This document shows positions 35,468 through 44,910 of a stretch of DNA of 64,000 bases, piece by piece (position 1 is the stretch's first letter; each line of letters starts with the position of its first letter). The position numbers and the translations under genes were made by a program. The stretch lies in the NCBI GenBank assembly GCA_934343805.1, contig CAKRIN010000002.1, positions 111,204 to 175,203 of the forward strand. The letters are read 5' to 3'. The notes under the pieces were generated by a model. It made no database searches. It was given only the letters and a program-made list of their open reading frames with translations, and was not told the origin of the DNA. This DNA comes from an uncultured Lachnospira sp. (lineage in GTDB: Bacteria; Bacillota; Clostridia; Lachnospirales; Lachnospiraceae).

Positions 35468-36742
35468 TTAGCAATTTTTCCAAGAATGTTCAATTCTTGC
35501 AACTCCAACATCATCTGTATCAGAAACAACATTAAACTTGACTGTCTCTCTATAATAGTCAACACATGTCCCATCTGGTTTCTCGATAAAAAGATCAATC
35601 CAATACTGACTTTTAGTAAGACTGACATTTAAGAAATCCACTTCTATCTTTCCTTCCGTATCAAAGCGGTATGGCTGCATATTGTCTGCCTTCGTATTAC
35701 TTCCACTACATAACTGTCCATCAACTCTCAGAATTCTATAACCAATATATGCATCGGTTGGGTTTTTTACAGTATAATTGATTTCAAGTCTCGCCTTAGT
35801 TCCTGTCTTTATTGTATTAATCTCTACACCATCGTCATTCATAAGCTTAACATCACCTATTCTTACATCATAGCTTCCATGACGATTAACATTTTGTTCA
35901 TTTCCCGCTTCTTCCTGTTGCTGCTCAACTTTCTTTAATCTTCTCTGTTCAGCCTCAATTCTTAGAATTCGTGCTCTTTCCTGCTCATCCTTGCTTAATC
36001 TTTCACCATTCATATAATCAAGATATGCTATATCAACTTCTCGTGGATCTCCTTCTTGTTCTATATGACCATCCTTTATCCATATTGACTTATCACATAT
36101 TTCCTCAATCTGTCCTAAAGCATGGGATACTATAATAATAGTCGTTCCGCTAGCTTTTATTTCTCTTAATTTGTCGAAACATTTTGCCTGAAAATTAGCA
36201 TCTCCAACAGCAAGTATCTCGTCAATAAGTAAAATATCCGCATTGACATTAATTGCCACCGAAAATGCAAGTCTCATATACATACCAGATGAATAAGTTC
36301 TTACTGGATTATCTATAAACTTCTCTAATTCAGAAAATGCTATTATATCCTCTAATCTTTCATCTATCTCTTTCTTGGTAAGTCCAAATATAGCAGCATT
36401 AATATATATATTTTCTCTGCCACTCATATCAGGATGAAATCCTGCTCCTAATTCCAACAAACTTGAAACTCTTCCACACATTTCAATAGATCCACTATCT
36501 GGATATATAATCTTTGTTAAAAGCTTGAGCGTTGTACTTTTTCCACAGCCATTTCTACCTATAAGTCCAACTGCTTCTCCTTTTTTTACCGTAAAACTTA
36601 TTTTATCCAGTACAACTCTGTTTTCATATGAATTTCTTTTCCAAAACAATAACTTTTCTTTCAGTTCATTACCTTTGTCATAATATACTTTAAAGCTTTT
36701 TGATACATCTTTTACTTCTATGGAATTCTCATTATTAAGCAT
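35468..36742 (-). CDS. ABC exporter ATPase, Wzt/TagH type with C-terminal substrate domain
   Basis: 424 aa. Residues 1 to about 245 are the ATPase: GLIGRNGCGKST (Walker A), RTYSSGMYMRLAFSV (signature), DILLIDEILAVGD (Walker B) and the switch His in IIVSHAL. A charged coiled-coil-like linker (about 255-290, Gln/Glu-rich) leads to a beta-sandwich domain of Wzt type that recognises the polymer end. It pairs with the permease encoded 23 bases upstream. This mode of export needs a chain completed in the cytoplasm. Confidence 0.93.
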   Translation of the reverse strand: MLNNENSIEVKDVSKSFKVYYDKGNELKEKLLFWKRNSYENRVVLDKISFTVKKGEAVGLIGRNGCGKSTTLKLLTKIIYPDSGSIEMCGRVSSLLELGAGFHPDMSGRENIYINAAIFGLTKKEIDERLEDIIAFSELEKFIDNPVRTYSSGMYMRLAFSVAINVNADILLIDEILAVGDANFQAKCFDKLREIKASGTTIIIVSHALGQIEEICDKSIWIKDGHIEQEGDPREVDIAYLDYMNGERLSKDEQERARILRIEAEQRRLKKVEQQQEEAGNEQNVNRHGSYDVRIGDVKLMNDDGVEINTIKTGTKARLEINYTVKNPTDAYIGYRILRVDGQLCSGSNTKADNMQPYRFDTEGKIEVDFLNVSLTKSQYWIDLFIEKPDGTCVDYYRETVKFNVVSDTDDVGVARIEHSWKNC

Positions 36743-36765
36743 TTCGTTCTCTCTTTCTTAACCCA

Positions 36766-37557
36766 TTAAAACTCTTCTGCAAATCCTCGCTGAAGCTTTC
36801 TGAATATAATTGCTCCCAAAACCACAAACACTATTCCCGTAACTATAGCTACCGCAAGCGTAGAAAGATCTGGAACCTCTTTATAATATAGTATCTGTCT
36901 ATATATATTAATTATTGGAGTCATCGGATTGAGATTAAAAATTGTCTTTAATATCTGTGGTACATTAGCATTCTCAACCATATCAACCCCATACATTACT
37001 GGTGTCATATACTGAAGGGCCATCACTACTATTCCAAGTATATATTGCAAATCTCTAAGATAAACTGTAACAGCTGCAACTATTAATGCAATTCCCATAC
37101 AGAGAACATATTCAACTATCATTACAACCGGCAGACATAACAATGCCAACGGATTAACTCCTCTTCCTGACAAAAGCAATACAATAAATACAACTACAAA
37201 CGTAAGAATCATGTTAATAAAGGCACTTGTCACAGTTGATATAGGTATAACCTCTCTTGGAAAATATATCTTCTTTACCATATTTGACTCCCGCATGATA
37301 CACGATGCTCCATCCTGCACACTTGAGCCAAAGAACATCCATGGTACGAGTGCAACAAATAAAAACAAATAGTATTGTTCATAACTTGCCCGCATAATAA
37401 TTGAAAAAACTAATGTAAATACCAGCAGCTGTAACAACGGATTAATAAATGTCCATAAGAATCCCAGCACAGAGCCTTTATATCTTCCACGTAAATCTTT
37501 TCTTACCAGAGAAATTATCATTTCTCTATAATCATATATTTCTTTAAAATATTTCAT
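36766..37557 (-). CDS. ABC exporter permease, Wzm/TagG type
   Basis: 263 aa, six membrane helices, amphipathic N-terminus with RDLRGRYKGSVLGFLWTFIN, and MRESNMVKKIYFPREVIPIS, both hallmarks of O-antigen/teichoic-acid ABC permeases. Forms the channel with the ATPase at 35468. It sits between the polymerising GT2 genes and the MBOAT/SGNH pair, so the exported chain is the likely acceptor of that acyltransferase. Confidence 0.93.
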   Translation of the reverse strand: MKYFKEIYDYREMIISLVRKDLRGRYKGSVLGFLWTFINPLLQLLVFTLVFSIIMRASYEQYYLFLFVALVPWMFFGSSVQDGASCIMRESNMVKKIYFPREVIPISTVTSAFINMILTFVVVFIVLLLSGRGVNPLALLCLPVVMIVEYVLCMGIALIVAAVTVYLRDLQYILGIVVMALQYMTPVMYGVDMVENANVPQILKTIFNLNPMTPIINIYRQILYYKEVPDLSTLAVAIVTGIVFVVLGAIIFRKLQRGFAEEF

Positions 37558-37580
37558 AAATCCTCCAACCTGAAAGGTAA

Positions 37581-39179
37581 TTAAAAGTTAGCGTATAAAA
37601 ATCCACTGCCTGTATCTGTAACATATCCAAATACAAATATAATTACAATTAACAGATAATAAATTGTCCATCTTAATGCAATCGGTTTAGTATCTACTTT
37701 CTCTCTTATCTGAACTCCTTTTTCTTTTAGGACGCTAATAATAAATACTATCAGACAGCCAATTGCAAGTATTATGTAATCCATATTTACTAATCCTATT
37801 CTGATAAACATATCAGAATTCAATTGTCCAAGCCGTAAATCTGTAAACATTCTCGATATCATTCTGAACGCAGAACCAACTCCAGCAACACTACAATCAA
37901 ATACCCATCCAATATTAACAAGTATGAATGTTCTTACTATCTGAAATATTTTCCACCAATATCTTTCTTGATTAATATGACATTTCTTTAACCCAAACTT
38001 ATAAACAGGTTCCATAAGATTACTAAATGCAATTATAATACCATTATACATTCCATATATTATATATCTCCATTCAGCTCCATGCCATACACCTACCACA
38101 AAGAATATCAACAGGTTAGATAAGCAGATTGGGATTGTCGTTCCCAAATGTTTGCCAAGGTGTTTCTTTCCCCATTTTCCCAATTTGTTCATACTTCTAG
38201 AGAGACAGAACGGATAAAAAATATAATCTTTCATCCATGTTCCAAGTGTTATATGCCATCTTCTCCAAAATTCTCCTATAGATCTGCTAAAATATGGTTG
38301 TCTAAAATTCTCATCCATAGAAACGCCAAACATCTGAGCCACTCCAATTACAATGTCTATTCCTCCTGAAAAATCCATATATAACTGGATTGAATACATT
38401 AATACCGCTAGTATACACATTGCTCCACCATAATTATCTGGTGTAAGAAAAACGTAATTAACAAAAACCCCTGCTCTGTCTGCAAGAATAAGTTTTTTGA
38501 AAAAGCCCCATAATACTCTTTGCAATCCATGCTGTATATTCTTAAGCTGAAATGTATTGCCGGTAAATAAAGTTGTCTTTAATCTATCATATCTTCCTAT
38601 TGGTCCCTGCATTATCTGCGGAAAAAAAGATACAAACAGGCATATCTTAAATAAATTCCTCTCAGCTTTATATTTCCCCTGATAAACATCAATAAGATAT
38701 GATACTGACTGAAATGTAAAGAAAGACAGTCCTATAGGCATCGCTATTTTACCAAATAACCCCCATGTTGCATTAATCCCAAAAGCGCCTGTAATTGACG
38801 ATATGTTTAGTAACACAAATCTTCCATACTTAATTACAGCTAATATTCCAAAATTAAGCAACATAGCAACTACAAGAACAACTCTTTTTTTATGTTTTGT
38901 TATATTCTTTTTTTTCTTCTTTTGTTCCTTATCAAGCTCAGCTTTATTGTTAGAAATATACTCATCTGATTTTCGTTGTATCTTTTCAATTATCAATGCT
39001 CCTATATATACAACAACAGAAGCAAATATCAAAAAAACGATGTTTTTTTTGCCAAATGATAAATAATATAAATAACTAATGATGAGTAACCATACCCATC
39101 TTATATTAGAGGGAATTAAATAATAAATCAGTATTCCCCCAAATGTAAAACACCAAAATAATGCTATTGTAAATGACAT
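37581..39179 (-). CDS. MBOAT O-acyltransferase, second copy
   Basis: 532 aa; marks as in the copy at 2828: MQGPIGRYDRL, SIGEFWRRWHITLGTWMKDY and VGVWHGAEW with the catalytic His. It also has a Lys-rich cytoplasmic loop (KKKKKNITKHKK, about residues 88-99). It is followed 23 bases downstream by the exporter genes and preceded 1 base upstream by an SGNH gene. No ligase or carrier protein accompanies this pair, so it either shares the carrier of the operon at 1763-9145 or uses acyl-CoA (for example O-acetylation). Confidence 0.9.
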   Translation of the reverse strand: MSFTIALFWCFTFGGILIYYLIPSNIRWVWLLIISYLYYLSFGKKNIVFLIFASVVVYIGALIIEKIQRKSDEYISNNKAELDKEQKKKKKNITKHKKRVVLVVAMLLNFGILAVIKYGRFVLLNISSITGAFGINATWGLFGKIAMPIGLSFFTFQSVSYLIDVYQGKYKAERNLFKICLFVSFFPQIMQGPIGRYDRLKTTLFTGNTFQLKNIQHGLQRVLWGFFKKLILADRAGVFVNYVFLTPDNYGGAMCILAVLMYSIQLYMDFSGGIDIVIGVAQMFGVSMDENFRQPYFSRSIGEFWRRWHITLGTWMKDYIFYPFCLSRSMNKLGKWGKKHLGKHLGTTIPICLSNLLIFFVVGVWHGAEWRYIIYGMYNGIIIAFSNLMEPVYKFGLKKCHINQERYWWKIFQIVRTFILVNIGWVFDCSVAGVGSAFRMISRMFTDLRLGQLNSDMFIRIGLVNMDYIILAIGCLIVFIISVLKEKGVQIREKVDTKPIALRWTIYYLLIVIIFVFGYVTDTGSGFLYANF

Positions 39180-39180
39180 T

Positions 39181-40236
39181 TTAATTCTCCATCAGATTCT
39201 CATATAATTGGTCATACGAACTATAAAAATATTTTTCAACATCTATATCGTTATTATGTTCCTTTATTATCTGTCCAAGCAGTGCAGAATACTTCTTTGC
39301 AAATTCTCCATTCATATGGCCCTCATAATCTACAAAGTCTTCATCTTCTCTAGGAAGAATGTCTAAACGCGTCATATTAAAATCATAATATGGCACATTA
39401 TTTTTTTTCAAAAGCGCATTAATTGTAGAATATACATTTTCCATATGAAGCTTCTTAATACTAGATGGCGTTATAGGAGATGTAACACATATAAGATCAA
39501 TATCGTTATCCCTGCAATATTTGATTATTCTGTTTAAATATCTTAAAGGATATCCTCTAACCCATTCATTACTCCTGTCTTTCCACTGATCTATCACATC
39601 CTGTCCACCCAATGCATTTACTGGATTTATATAGAAATATCCTCTGTCAATATATGTTCCAGCCGGAGAATCGAGAGATGCTATATCAGCTTCTTTATAT
39701 GATTTTGATAGCTTCTGTTTTACGTTAACACATATTTCCGCAGGTTCATATGAGCAGACAACCCCTCGTGTAAATGTATTTCGCACATCAAGATATTGTA
39801 AATTTTCCAATGTATATTGCCATTTTACCGGAGAACTCCATCTTATCTGGCTTTCAAAAAATGACTCTGAATAAAATCCTTCTCTAGGCGGATTAAAATA
39901 ATATTGATAATCAATATCAAGTATTACCGTTTTAACATCATTGTTGCGGCATGTTTCTTCAAGTAAGTAAAAGCTGTCCTTCACAGTCTCTCCCGAAATA
40001 GCCATATTAATTGAACATGTATCTGCATTCTGATCCAATAATATAGGATTGGTTGATACCTTGGCATGTGACGCTCCAATTATTACAGTGTCATAATCTT
40101 GTGTATCACTATTAACATTTCTTAATAAATAGTCAGTATATCCATCTCTGGCACATAAAAAATCTATACCGATAAATATAACAACAAGTCCTATAAGAAA
40201 AATCAAGCTTCTTGCATATATTTTAATATTTTTCAT
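39181..40236 (-). CDS. Membrane-anchored SGNH-fold protein, third copy
   Basis: 351 aa: N-terminal anchor (about residues 8-28), then an SGNH domain with IIGASHAKVS (nucleophile Ser), LDIDYQYYF and DYEGHMNG (Asp/His). It resembles the protein at 1763 more than that at 4775 (RNVNSDTQDYDTVIIGASH versus DDYDCVVIGASH). It should be the extracytoplasmic partner of the MBOAT encoded 1 base downstream. Two MBOAT/SGNH sets in one window suggest two acylation sites or two acyl groups on the surface polymers. Confidence 0.8.
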   Translation of the reverse strand: MKNIKIYARSLIFLIGLVVIFIGIDFLCARDGYTDYLLRNVNSDTQDYDTVIIGASHAKVSTNPILLDQNADTCSINMAISGETVKDSFYLLEETCRNNDVKTVILDIDYQYYFNPPREGFYSESFFESQIRWSSPVKWQYTLENLQYLDVRNTFTRGVVCSYEPAEICVNVKQKLSKSYKEADIASLDSPAGTYIDRGYFYINPVNALGGQDVIDQWKDRSNEWVRGYPLRYLNRIIKYCRDNDIDLICVTSPITPSSIKKLHMENVYSTINALLKKNNVPYYDFNMTRLDILPREDEDFVDYEGHMNGEFAKKYSALLGQIIKEHNNDIDVEKYFYSSYDQLYENLMEN

Positions 40237-40259
40237 AATTCACCTTCTATAATGTACAT

Positions 40260-41552
40260 CTAATGCTTTGCTTCCCGAATTTCTCCAAGTCTCTTACTAA
40301 CTAATCCCGCTGATCTCTCAAATGCAAGATGCTCCCTTGCATAAGACTTTCCAGCAGCAGCAATAGTATTATAGAACTCCTTATCTTCATAAAGCCTTCT
40401 CATATAATCAGCTGCCTCATCAACATGGGCGTCTGCCCATACATTGCCCTTCTTAAAAGGCTCATAATCCTTGTCGAGTTCTATCATGTCATATCCAACC
40501 ATGCATGCTACATCTTCATTCATAAACTCTGTATTACCAGACCAGTTAGTCGCAATAACCGGTGTTCCTACATACATAGCTTCAGCCATAACAAGTCCGA
40601 AGCCCTCTGAACGATGGAGTGAAACATATACGTCTACATCCTCAAGCAGAGTATTAACCTCAGTCCTGCTCATATGTCCGCACATGTAATAGATATTGTC
40701 ATAATCCTCTATAACCGAACCAATAATTGCCTCATCATCAGCCGACAGCTCAGCTTCGCTTATCTTAATTACAAGTCCGACATCCTTATACTTTTCTCTT
40801 GTCTGCTCATCCTTACAGAATGCCTCTTTAAACGCTTTAATAGCAGCCAGCGGATTCTTTCTTTCCATTACACTTCCACTGTTAAACATAACAAGGAACA
40901 GGAACTTATCCTCTGGCAGATTAAAATGCTTTCTGCCATATTCGCTGCTTGTAACCGGCTCTATACAATGAGGCACAGTTACTACCGGCTTGTCCGTATA
41001 CTTCTTAAGAGTATTGGTAACGAAATCGGATGGAGTCCATATCTCATCAACAAGCTTGAATGCTGACATCCACTCTTCTGGAAATGTCTCCAGCTCCCAC
41101 GCCCAGTATCCTATATTGTACCTGTAATCCCAGACATCCTTTCCCATGCTCACATATGCGACCATCATTTCACTGGCATTTACATGAATAATATTCACGT
41201 CGTATGGCAGTTCTTCTGTAAATCTGTCATCATATTCCGAATTATTTCTTGAACCTCCTGGTGGAACAAAAAAGTCTTTAATGGCATGCGGTTCACTGCA
41301 CTCATCAAGAAGCCTGCACATTATTCTGGCACTCTGCCCTAATCCGTTGTCACCTTTTATATTACCTATTACATTGACTCCGCTTTCATAATGACCCGGT
41401 TCATATTTTATTATTGCATCTTCCGAAAGTCTGTCTGATGCTCCGTTAATTATTCCTGCCTTCATCTTGCTTAACAGCTTCAAAGGCACCACTTTCGTAA
41501 GTACCGGTCTTAATACTTCTCCTGCATTAAGAAAAAACCTTGATAATCCCAT
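40260..41552 (-). CDS. Glycosyltransferase family 4
   Basis: 430 aa. N-terminal GVNVIGNIKGDNGLGQSAR is typical of a GT4 subgroup in rhamnan and O-chain loci; the C-terminal half has MFNSGSVMERKNPLAAIKAF and EGFGLVMAEAM (EX7E-like) with TPVIATNWSGNTEF. It probably adds one of the first sugars to the chain. Second gene of the long operon; its start lies 8 bases after the stop of the first GT4 gene (41560-42678). Confidence 0.87.
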   Translation of the reverse strand: MGLSRFFLNAGEVLRPVLTKVVPLKLLSKMKAGIINGASDRLSEDAIIKYEPGHYESGVNVIGNIKGDNGLGQSARIMCRLLDECSEPHAIKDFFVPPGGSRNNSEYDDRFTEELPYDVNIIHVNASEMMVAYVSMGKDVWDYRYNIGYWAWELETFPEEWMSAFKLVDEIWTPSDFVTNTLKKYTDKPVVTVPHCIEPVTSSEYGRKHFNLPEDKFLFLVMFNSGSVMERKNPLAAIKAFKEAFCKDEQTREKYKDVGLVIKISEAELSADDEAIIGSVIEDYDNIYYMCGHMSRTEVNTLLEDVDVYVSLHRSEGFGLVMAEAMYVGTPVIATNWSGNTEFMNEDVACMVGYDMIELDKDYEPFKKGNVWADAHVDEAADYMRRLYEDKEFYNTIAAAGKSYAREHLAFERSAGLVSKRLGEIREAKH

Positions 41553-41559
41553 ATTAACC

Positions 41560-42678
41560 TCAATTCTTCATCTGATTATTAATAAAGTCTCTTACCATTC
41601 CGCCAAGTCTTTCTGGTGTATACTTGTCTAACGCATCCTTGTACGCCTTCTCATCTACAAGTCCCGAATTAATCTTGTCGTCAATCCTTTTCATCCCATC
41701 AGCAAGACTTATTACCTTATCGTCATCATCGCCTGAAAGGCTGAATCTTTCAACACAGTCCCCGACTATCTCGTCAAATATTCTCAGATTACTTGCAAGT
41801 ATTGGCTTATTATGCTTCATAACCTCTAATATTGGCATCCCAAAACCTTCAGCCATAGAAGGAAATACGAAACACGAACAGTTATTATAAAGATCATATC
41901 TCGTAGTGTGTGAAACATATCCCAGATATGTCAATCCTTCAACTTCAGTCATTGCGCCCTCAACAAGCTGTTCTATATCACCTTCAAGCATCTTGCCCGC
42001 AAGTATCAGCGGCCTTGTTCCGCCATTCTCACGATATCTTCTGTATGCCCTGATAAGAATATCTACACCTTTTCTCTTTTCCATATTGCCTATATATAAG
42101 AAATAATTCTCGTCCTTAGGCGGCACATATCTTGTAAGCGGATTAGATATTATATATGCATTACAGCTAGGAATTCTCTTAGCCCTTGGAAAATACATTT
42201 CTGTATCATTCTTTGTCTGTTCTGAATTATACAGAATCATATCTGTATGCTTTAATGTCTTTCTGATACTCACCTTAAAATACATGCTGTACAGTTGCCC
42301 AAAATATTTAACATACTGAATTGGAAACATGTCATGTATTGTTACAAGTATCTTAAAATCTCCTTTAAGCCTGACTGGTATAAGATTATTAACTTCCCAG
42401 AAAATATCCGGCTTAATCTCCTTTAGCTGTTTCTTAATAAAATTAAAATATGCATATACACCAAGGCTCTTATACACAGGTCTGTTCATTGATATAACTG
42501 TAAGACCCTTTGCCTCAAATTTCCTTATATACTCACTTTCTTTAACATCCGTAAAAAGTACCCATTCAAATTCTTCATATTTCTCAAGCTGTTCAAGGAA
42601 ATCATTAAGATACATTCCTATTCCACTAGGTTTACTACCCAGATTTCTTGCATCTACAGCTATTTTTAACTTTCTCAT
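41560..42678 (-). CDS. Glycosyltransferase family 4 (first gene of the long operon)
   Basis: 372 aa. LKIAVDARNLGSKPSGIGMYL is the classical GT4 opening of mannosyl/rhamnosyltransferases; FLYIGNMEKRKGVDILIRAY and AEGFGMPILEV (EX7E) follow. ATG 42678 with AGGGA is preferred to a TTG start at 42699. With manC in the operon a mannosyl transfer is possible, but the donor is not proven. Confidence 0.87.
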   Translation of the reverse strand: MRKLKIAVDARNLGSKPSGIGMYLNDFLEQLEKYEEFEWVLFTDVKESEYIRKFEAKGLTVISMNRPVYKSLGVYAYFNFIKKQLKEIKPDIFWEVNNLIPVRLKGDFKILVTIHDMFPIQYVKYFGQLYSMYFKVSIRKTLKHTDMILYNSEQTKNDTEMYFPRAKRIPSCNAYIISNPLTRYVPPKDENYFLYIGNMEKRKGVDILIRAYRRYRENGGTRPLILAGKMLEGDIEQLVEGAMTEVEGLTYLGYVSHTTRYDLYNNCSCFVFPSMAEGFGMPILEVMKHNKPILASNLRIFDEIVGDCVERFSLSGDDDDKVISLADGMKRIDDKINSGLVDEKAYKDALDKYTPERLGGMVRDFINNQMKN

Positions 42679-42699
42679 ATCCGTTCCCTGCCCCAACAA

Positions 42700-42717
42700 T
42701 CTGATAATCTTATCAGA
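42700..42717 (-). promoter_or_regulatory. 18-bp palindrome in the leader of the long operon
   Basis: TCTGATAA-TC-TTATCAGA (8-bp arms, 2-bp centre) lies 22-39 bases ahead of the first ATG and downstream of a TATAAT -10 (42786-42791). A 2-nt loop is too tight for a good RNA hairpin, so an operator is more likely than an attenuator. Confidence 0.4.
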
Positions 42718-42785
42718 GTATTACCATAATCAGCATGTTCAAACTGCCCCTTTTGCAAAAAACATACTTCTTTTGATTTTACCAT

Positions 42786-42791
42786 ATTATA
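42786..42791 (-). promoter_or_regulatory. -10 box candidate for the long operon
   Basis: TATAAT on the minus strand, in the only substantial gap (42679-42858) before the 22-kb operon. The -35 at 17 bp (TAGGAA) is weak, so an activator or a different spacing (TTGTGT further up) may be used. Confidence 0.4.
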
Positions 42792-42853
42792 AATAGAAAT
42801 GCTATATTTTCCTACACACAACTTAGCACCACATCCTGACACATACAGGCACT

Positions 42854-42888
42854 AAAAAAGATGTTCTGCCATATATGACAAAACACCT
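42854..42888 (-). terminator. Terminator of the second amine operon
   Basis: Minus-strand stem AGGTGTTTTGTC/GGCAGAACATCT (about 12 bp with G-U pairs) followed by TTTTTTAG. Starts 12 bases past the stop at 42901. Confidence 0.82.
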
Positions 42889-42900
42889 TTTTCTCTACAT

Positions 42901-43449
42901 CTATTCTCTTGAATCATATGAACATGCTGCTATAATAAGCTGCATAATCTGCATTATTACAATCAATTCTTTCTTATCAGGTTTTACAAGATGAGTTGCT
43001 GGTGGAATAATCATTTTAATTATTGTTCCCGGAATAGCAGTTATATTTATCACTGCTGATTTTTTGGTGATTTTGATAACCACCTTGCCGCCCATATCAA
43101 TCAGCTCTTCTAATTTATTATTTAGCAGCTGACTACCTTCCAGATATCCTGCCAGACTTGCACATTTCCCACGGACACCCCATTGGATCTTTCCTTTCCG
43201 GTACACTAATGTTATCTGTCCGTCAGCTTCTTCATCCTTTAACAGCACTTCCGTTTTGAACGTTAATGTATATTCCTGCGTCCACAATCTGTTCTGCTTA
43301 TTATATTCACACCATATTTTATCCAAAGGGGCATGGTTAGCAACTATAAGGCAACATCTTTCGCCATCTTTCTCTGTTACAACATCGTCTATATTGCTTA
43401 TCTCTTGCCACACCGTTTGAATATATGAATATACTCTGGGATTACTCAT
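42901..43449 (-). CDS. Unknown protein coupled to the permease
   Basis: 182 aa, not recognised. The N-terminal two thirds look like a soluble alpha/beta domain with many charged residues (QITLVYRKGKIQWGVRGK, KVVIKITKKSAVINI); the C-terminus has two hydrophobic stretches (AIPGTIIKMIIPP and ELIVIMQIMQLIIAAC) that could sit on or in the membrane. The ATG overlaps the end of the permease gene by 8 bases, so the two are translationally coupled; a regulatory or accessory subunit of the permease is the simplest inference. Confidence 0.75.
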   Translation of the reverse strand: MSNPRVYSYIQTVWQEISNIDDVVTEKDGERCCLIVANHAPLDKIWCEYNKQNRLWTQEYTLTFKTEVLLKDEEADGQITLVYRKGKIQWGVRGKCASLAGYLEGSQLLNNKLEELIDMGGKVVIKITKKSAVINITAIPGTIIKMIIPPATHLVKPDKKELIVIMQIMQLIIAACSYDSRE

Positions 43450-44878
43450 GATCCTTACACCACTTATCTACTGCTTCATCCCAGCCTTCAAGATATTCAG
43501 ATCTTTGCCTTATATTAGAAACAGTATCCTTTATATCAGGGACTTCCTTCATGTTAATCTTCTTAACCTTTCCCCATATCAGGCAATATAACGAAATAAC
43601 AACCATACATATTATTGCATATGGAAGAAAACTTCTTAATGTAAATATTGCAAAAACAACTCCAATAAGACCAAGCGGCATCGTAACCTTTGCAATAGGA
43701 GCCTTCCATAAACGTGGAAAATCAGGATATCTCTTTCTTAATATCAAAACATCTATCATTGCTATTGCATATGAAATCATCCATGTAATACTTGCCACAT
43801 TGATAAGTCCCTGAACCACATTAGTATCTGCATTATTCATTGTTATATATGTAATTGTTACAGATATTATAATTGTAGTAAACACTATGCCGTTCACAGG
43901 TGTTCTGAACTTTTTGTTAATCTTAGAGAAACATTTAGGAACAAGTCCCTGTCTTGCAAGTCCATATAACATTCTTGGCAGTGACGCCAGATAGGCATTC
44001 GCCGTTGTAAATGCTGCTAATATTGTAAGGCACACCATAACAATATATCCAAACTGTCCAAGCATTGCTTTTGAAGCTTCAATATGAGGAGTAGATGATG
44101 AACTAAGCACATCAAGACTCGTATATCTTACTGCTGCAGTTGCAAATAATGAATCAACAACATAAATAGTCAGTAAACCTATAATCAATGCATAAGGAAT
44201 ATTCTTATAAGGTTTTTTATTTTCCTCTGCCATAGGACAGGCAAATTCAAAACCAATAAAGAACCATATTGCTGATCCCGTTGCACTGAAAACTGTTTTC
44301 CATCCGCCTTCTGGCAATAATCCAAGATGTCCATTAACAGGTGTTGCAACCCCGGTTGCCTCTCCTATATGAAGCACTCCACTTAATGCAAGTACTACAA
44401 ACAATATCATCATTCCAATTGTTATGACTGACTCTACTTTTCCATAAAAATCCACATTAACAACATTAATAGCCACAACTATTACAAGTAATATAATCGT
44501 TGTAACTACCTGTGGTACTCCTGCCAGATTCTGGACAGCAAGTCCACCCATTACAAGCTGCGCGCCGCCATCAGTTGCTATAAGAACCATATATCCGCTA
44601 AGAAGAGCAAATGTTGCCCAGAATCTTCCCAATGCCGGAAGCGTATAGTCAGATATCATTCCTCCGCCTGGTAACATAGCTGTTAATTCGCCAAACGCAA
44701 ACGCAGCCATCATCATCGGTATCATAGCAATAAACGCAGAAATAAATGTTGCATATCCTGTAACTCCTGATACTGAGCCAACTGAAAACATTGCTGTTCC
44801 CGACACTACCAAGCCAACAGCTGCTCCATATGCCGGAGCAAACCCTAGAACTCTTTTTAGTTTTGTGTTATTTTCCAT
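43442..44878 (-). CDS. APC-superfamily permease, second copy
   Basis: 478 aa, about 12 helices; GFAPAYGAAVGLVVSGTAMF and GELTAMLPGGGMISDYTLPALG are the APC-type first and third segments. Only distantly related to the permease at 18609 (different spacing and motifs), so the two operons may import different amines. The LicC-LicA fusion gene is 32 bases upstream. C-terminal tail is charged and cytoplasmic. Confidence 0.87.
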   Translation of the reverse strand: MENNTKLKRVLGFAPAYGAAVGLVVSGTAMFSVGSVSGVTGYATFISAFIAMIPMMMAAFAFGELTAMLPGGGMISDYTLPALGRFWATFALLSGYMVLIATDGGAQLVMGGLAVQNLAGVPQVVTTIILLVIVVAINVVNVDFYGKVESVITIGMMILFVVLALSGVLHIGEATGVATPVNGHLGLLPEGGWKTVFSATGSAIWFFIGFEFACPMAEENKKPYKNIPYALIIGLLTIYVVDSLFATAAVRYTSLDVLSSSSTPHIEASKAMLGQFGYIVMVCLTILAAFTTANAYLASLPRMLYGLARQGLVPKCFSKINKKFRTPVNGIVFTTIIISVTITYITMNNADTNVVQGLINVASITWMISYAIAMIDVLILRKRYPDFPRLWKAPIAKVTMPLGLIGVVFAIFTLRSFLPYAIICMVVISLYCLIWGKVKKINMKEVPDIKDTVSNIRQRSEYLEGWDEAVDKWCKDHE

Positions 44879-44910
44879 ATAATTCTCCTTAACTATAATT
44901 TATCTTATGA

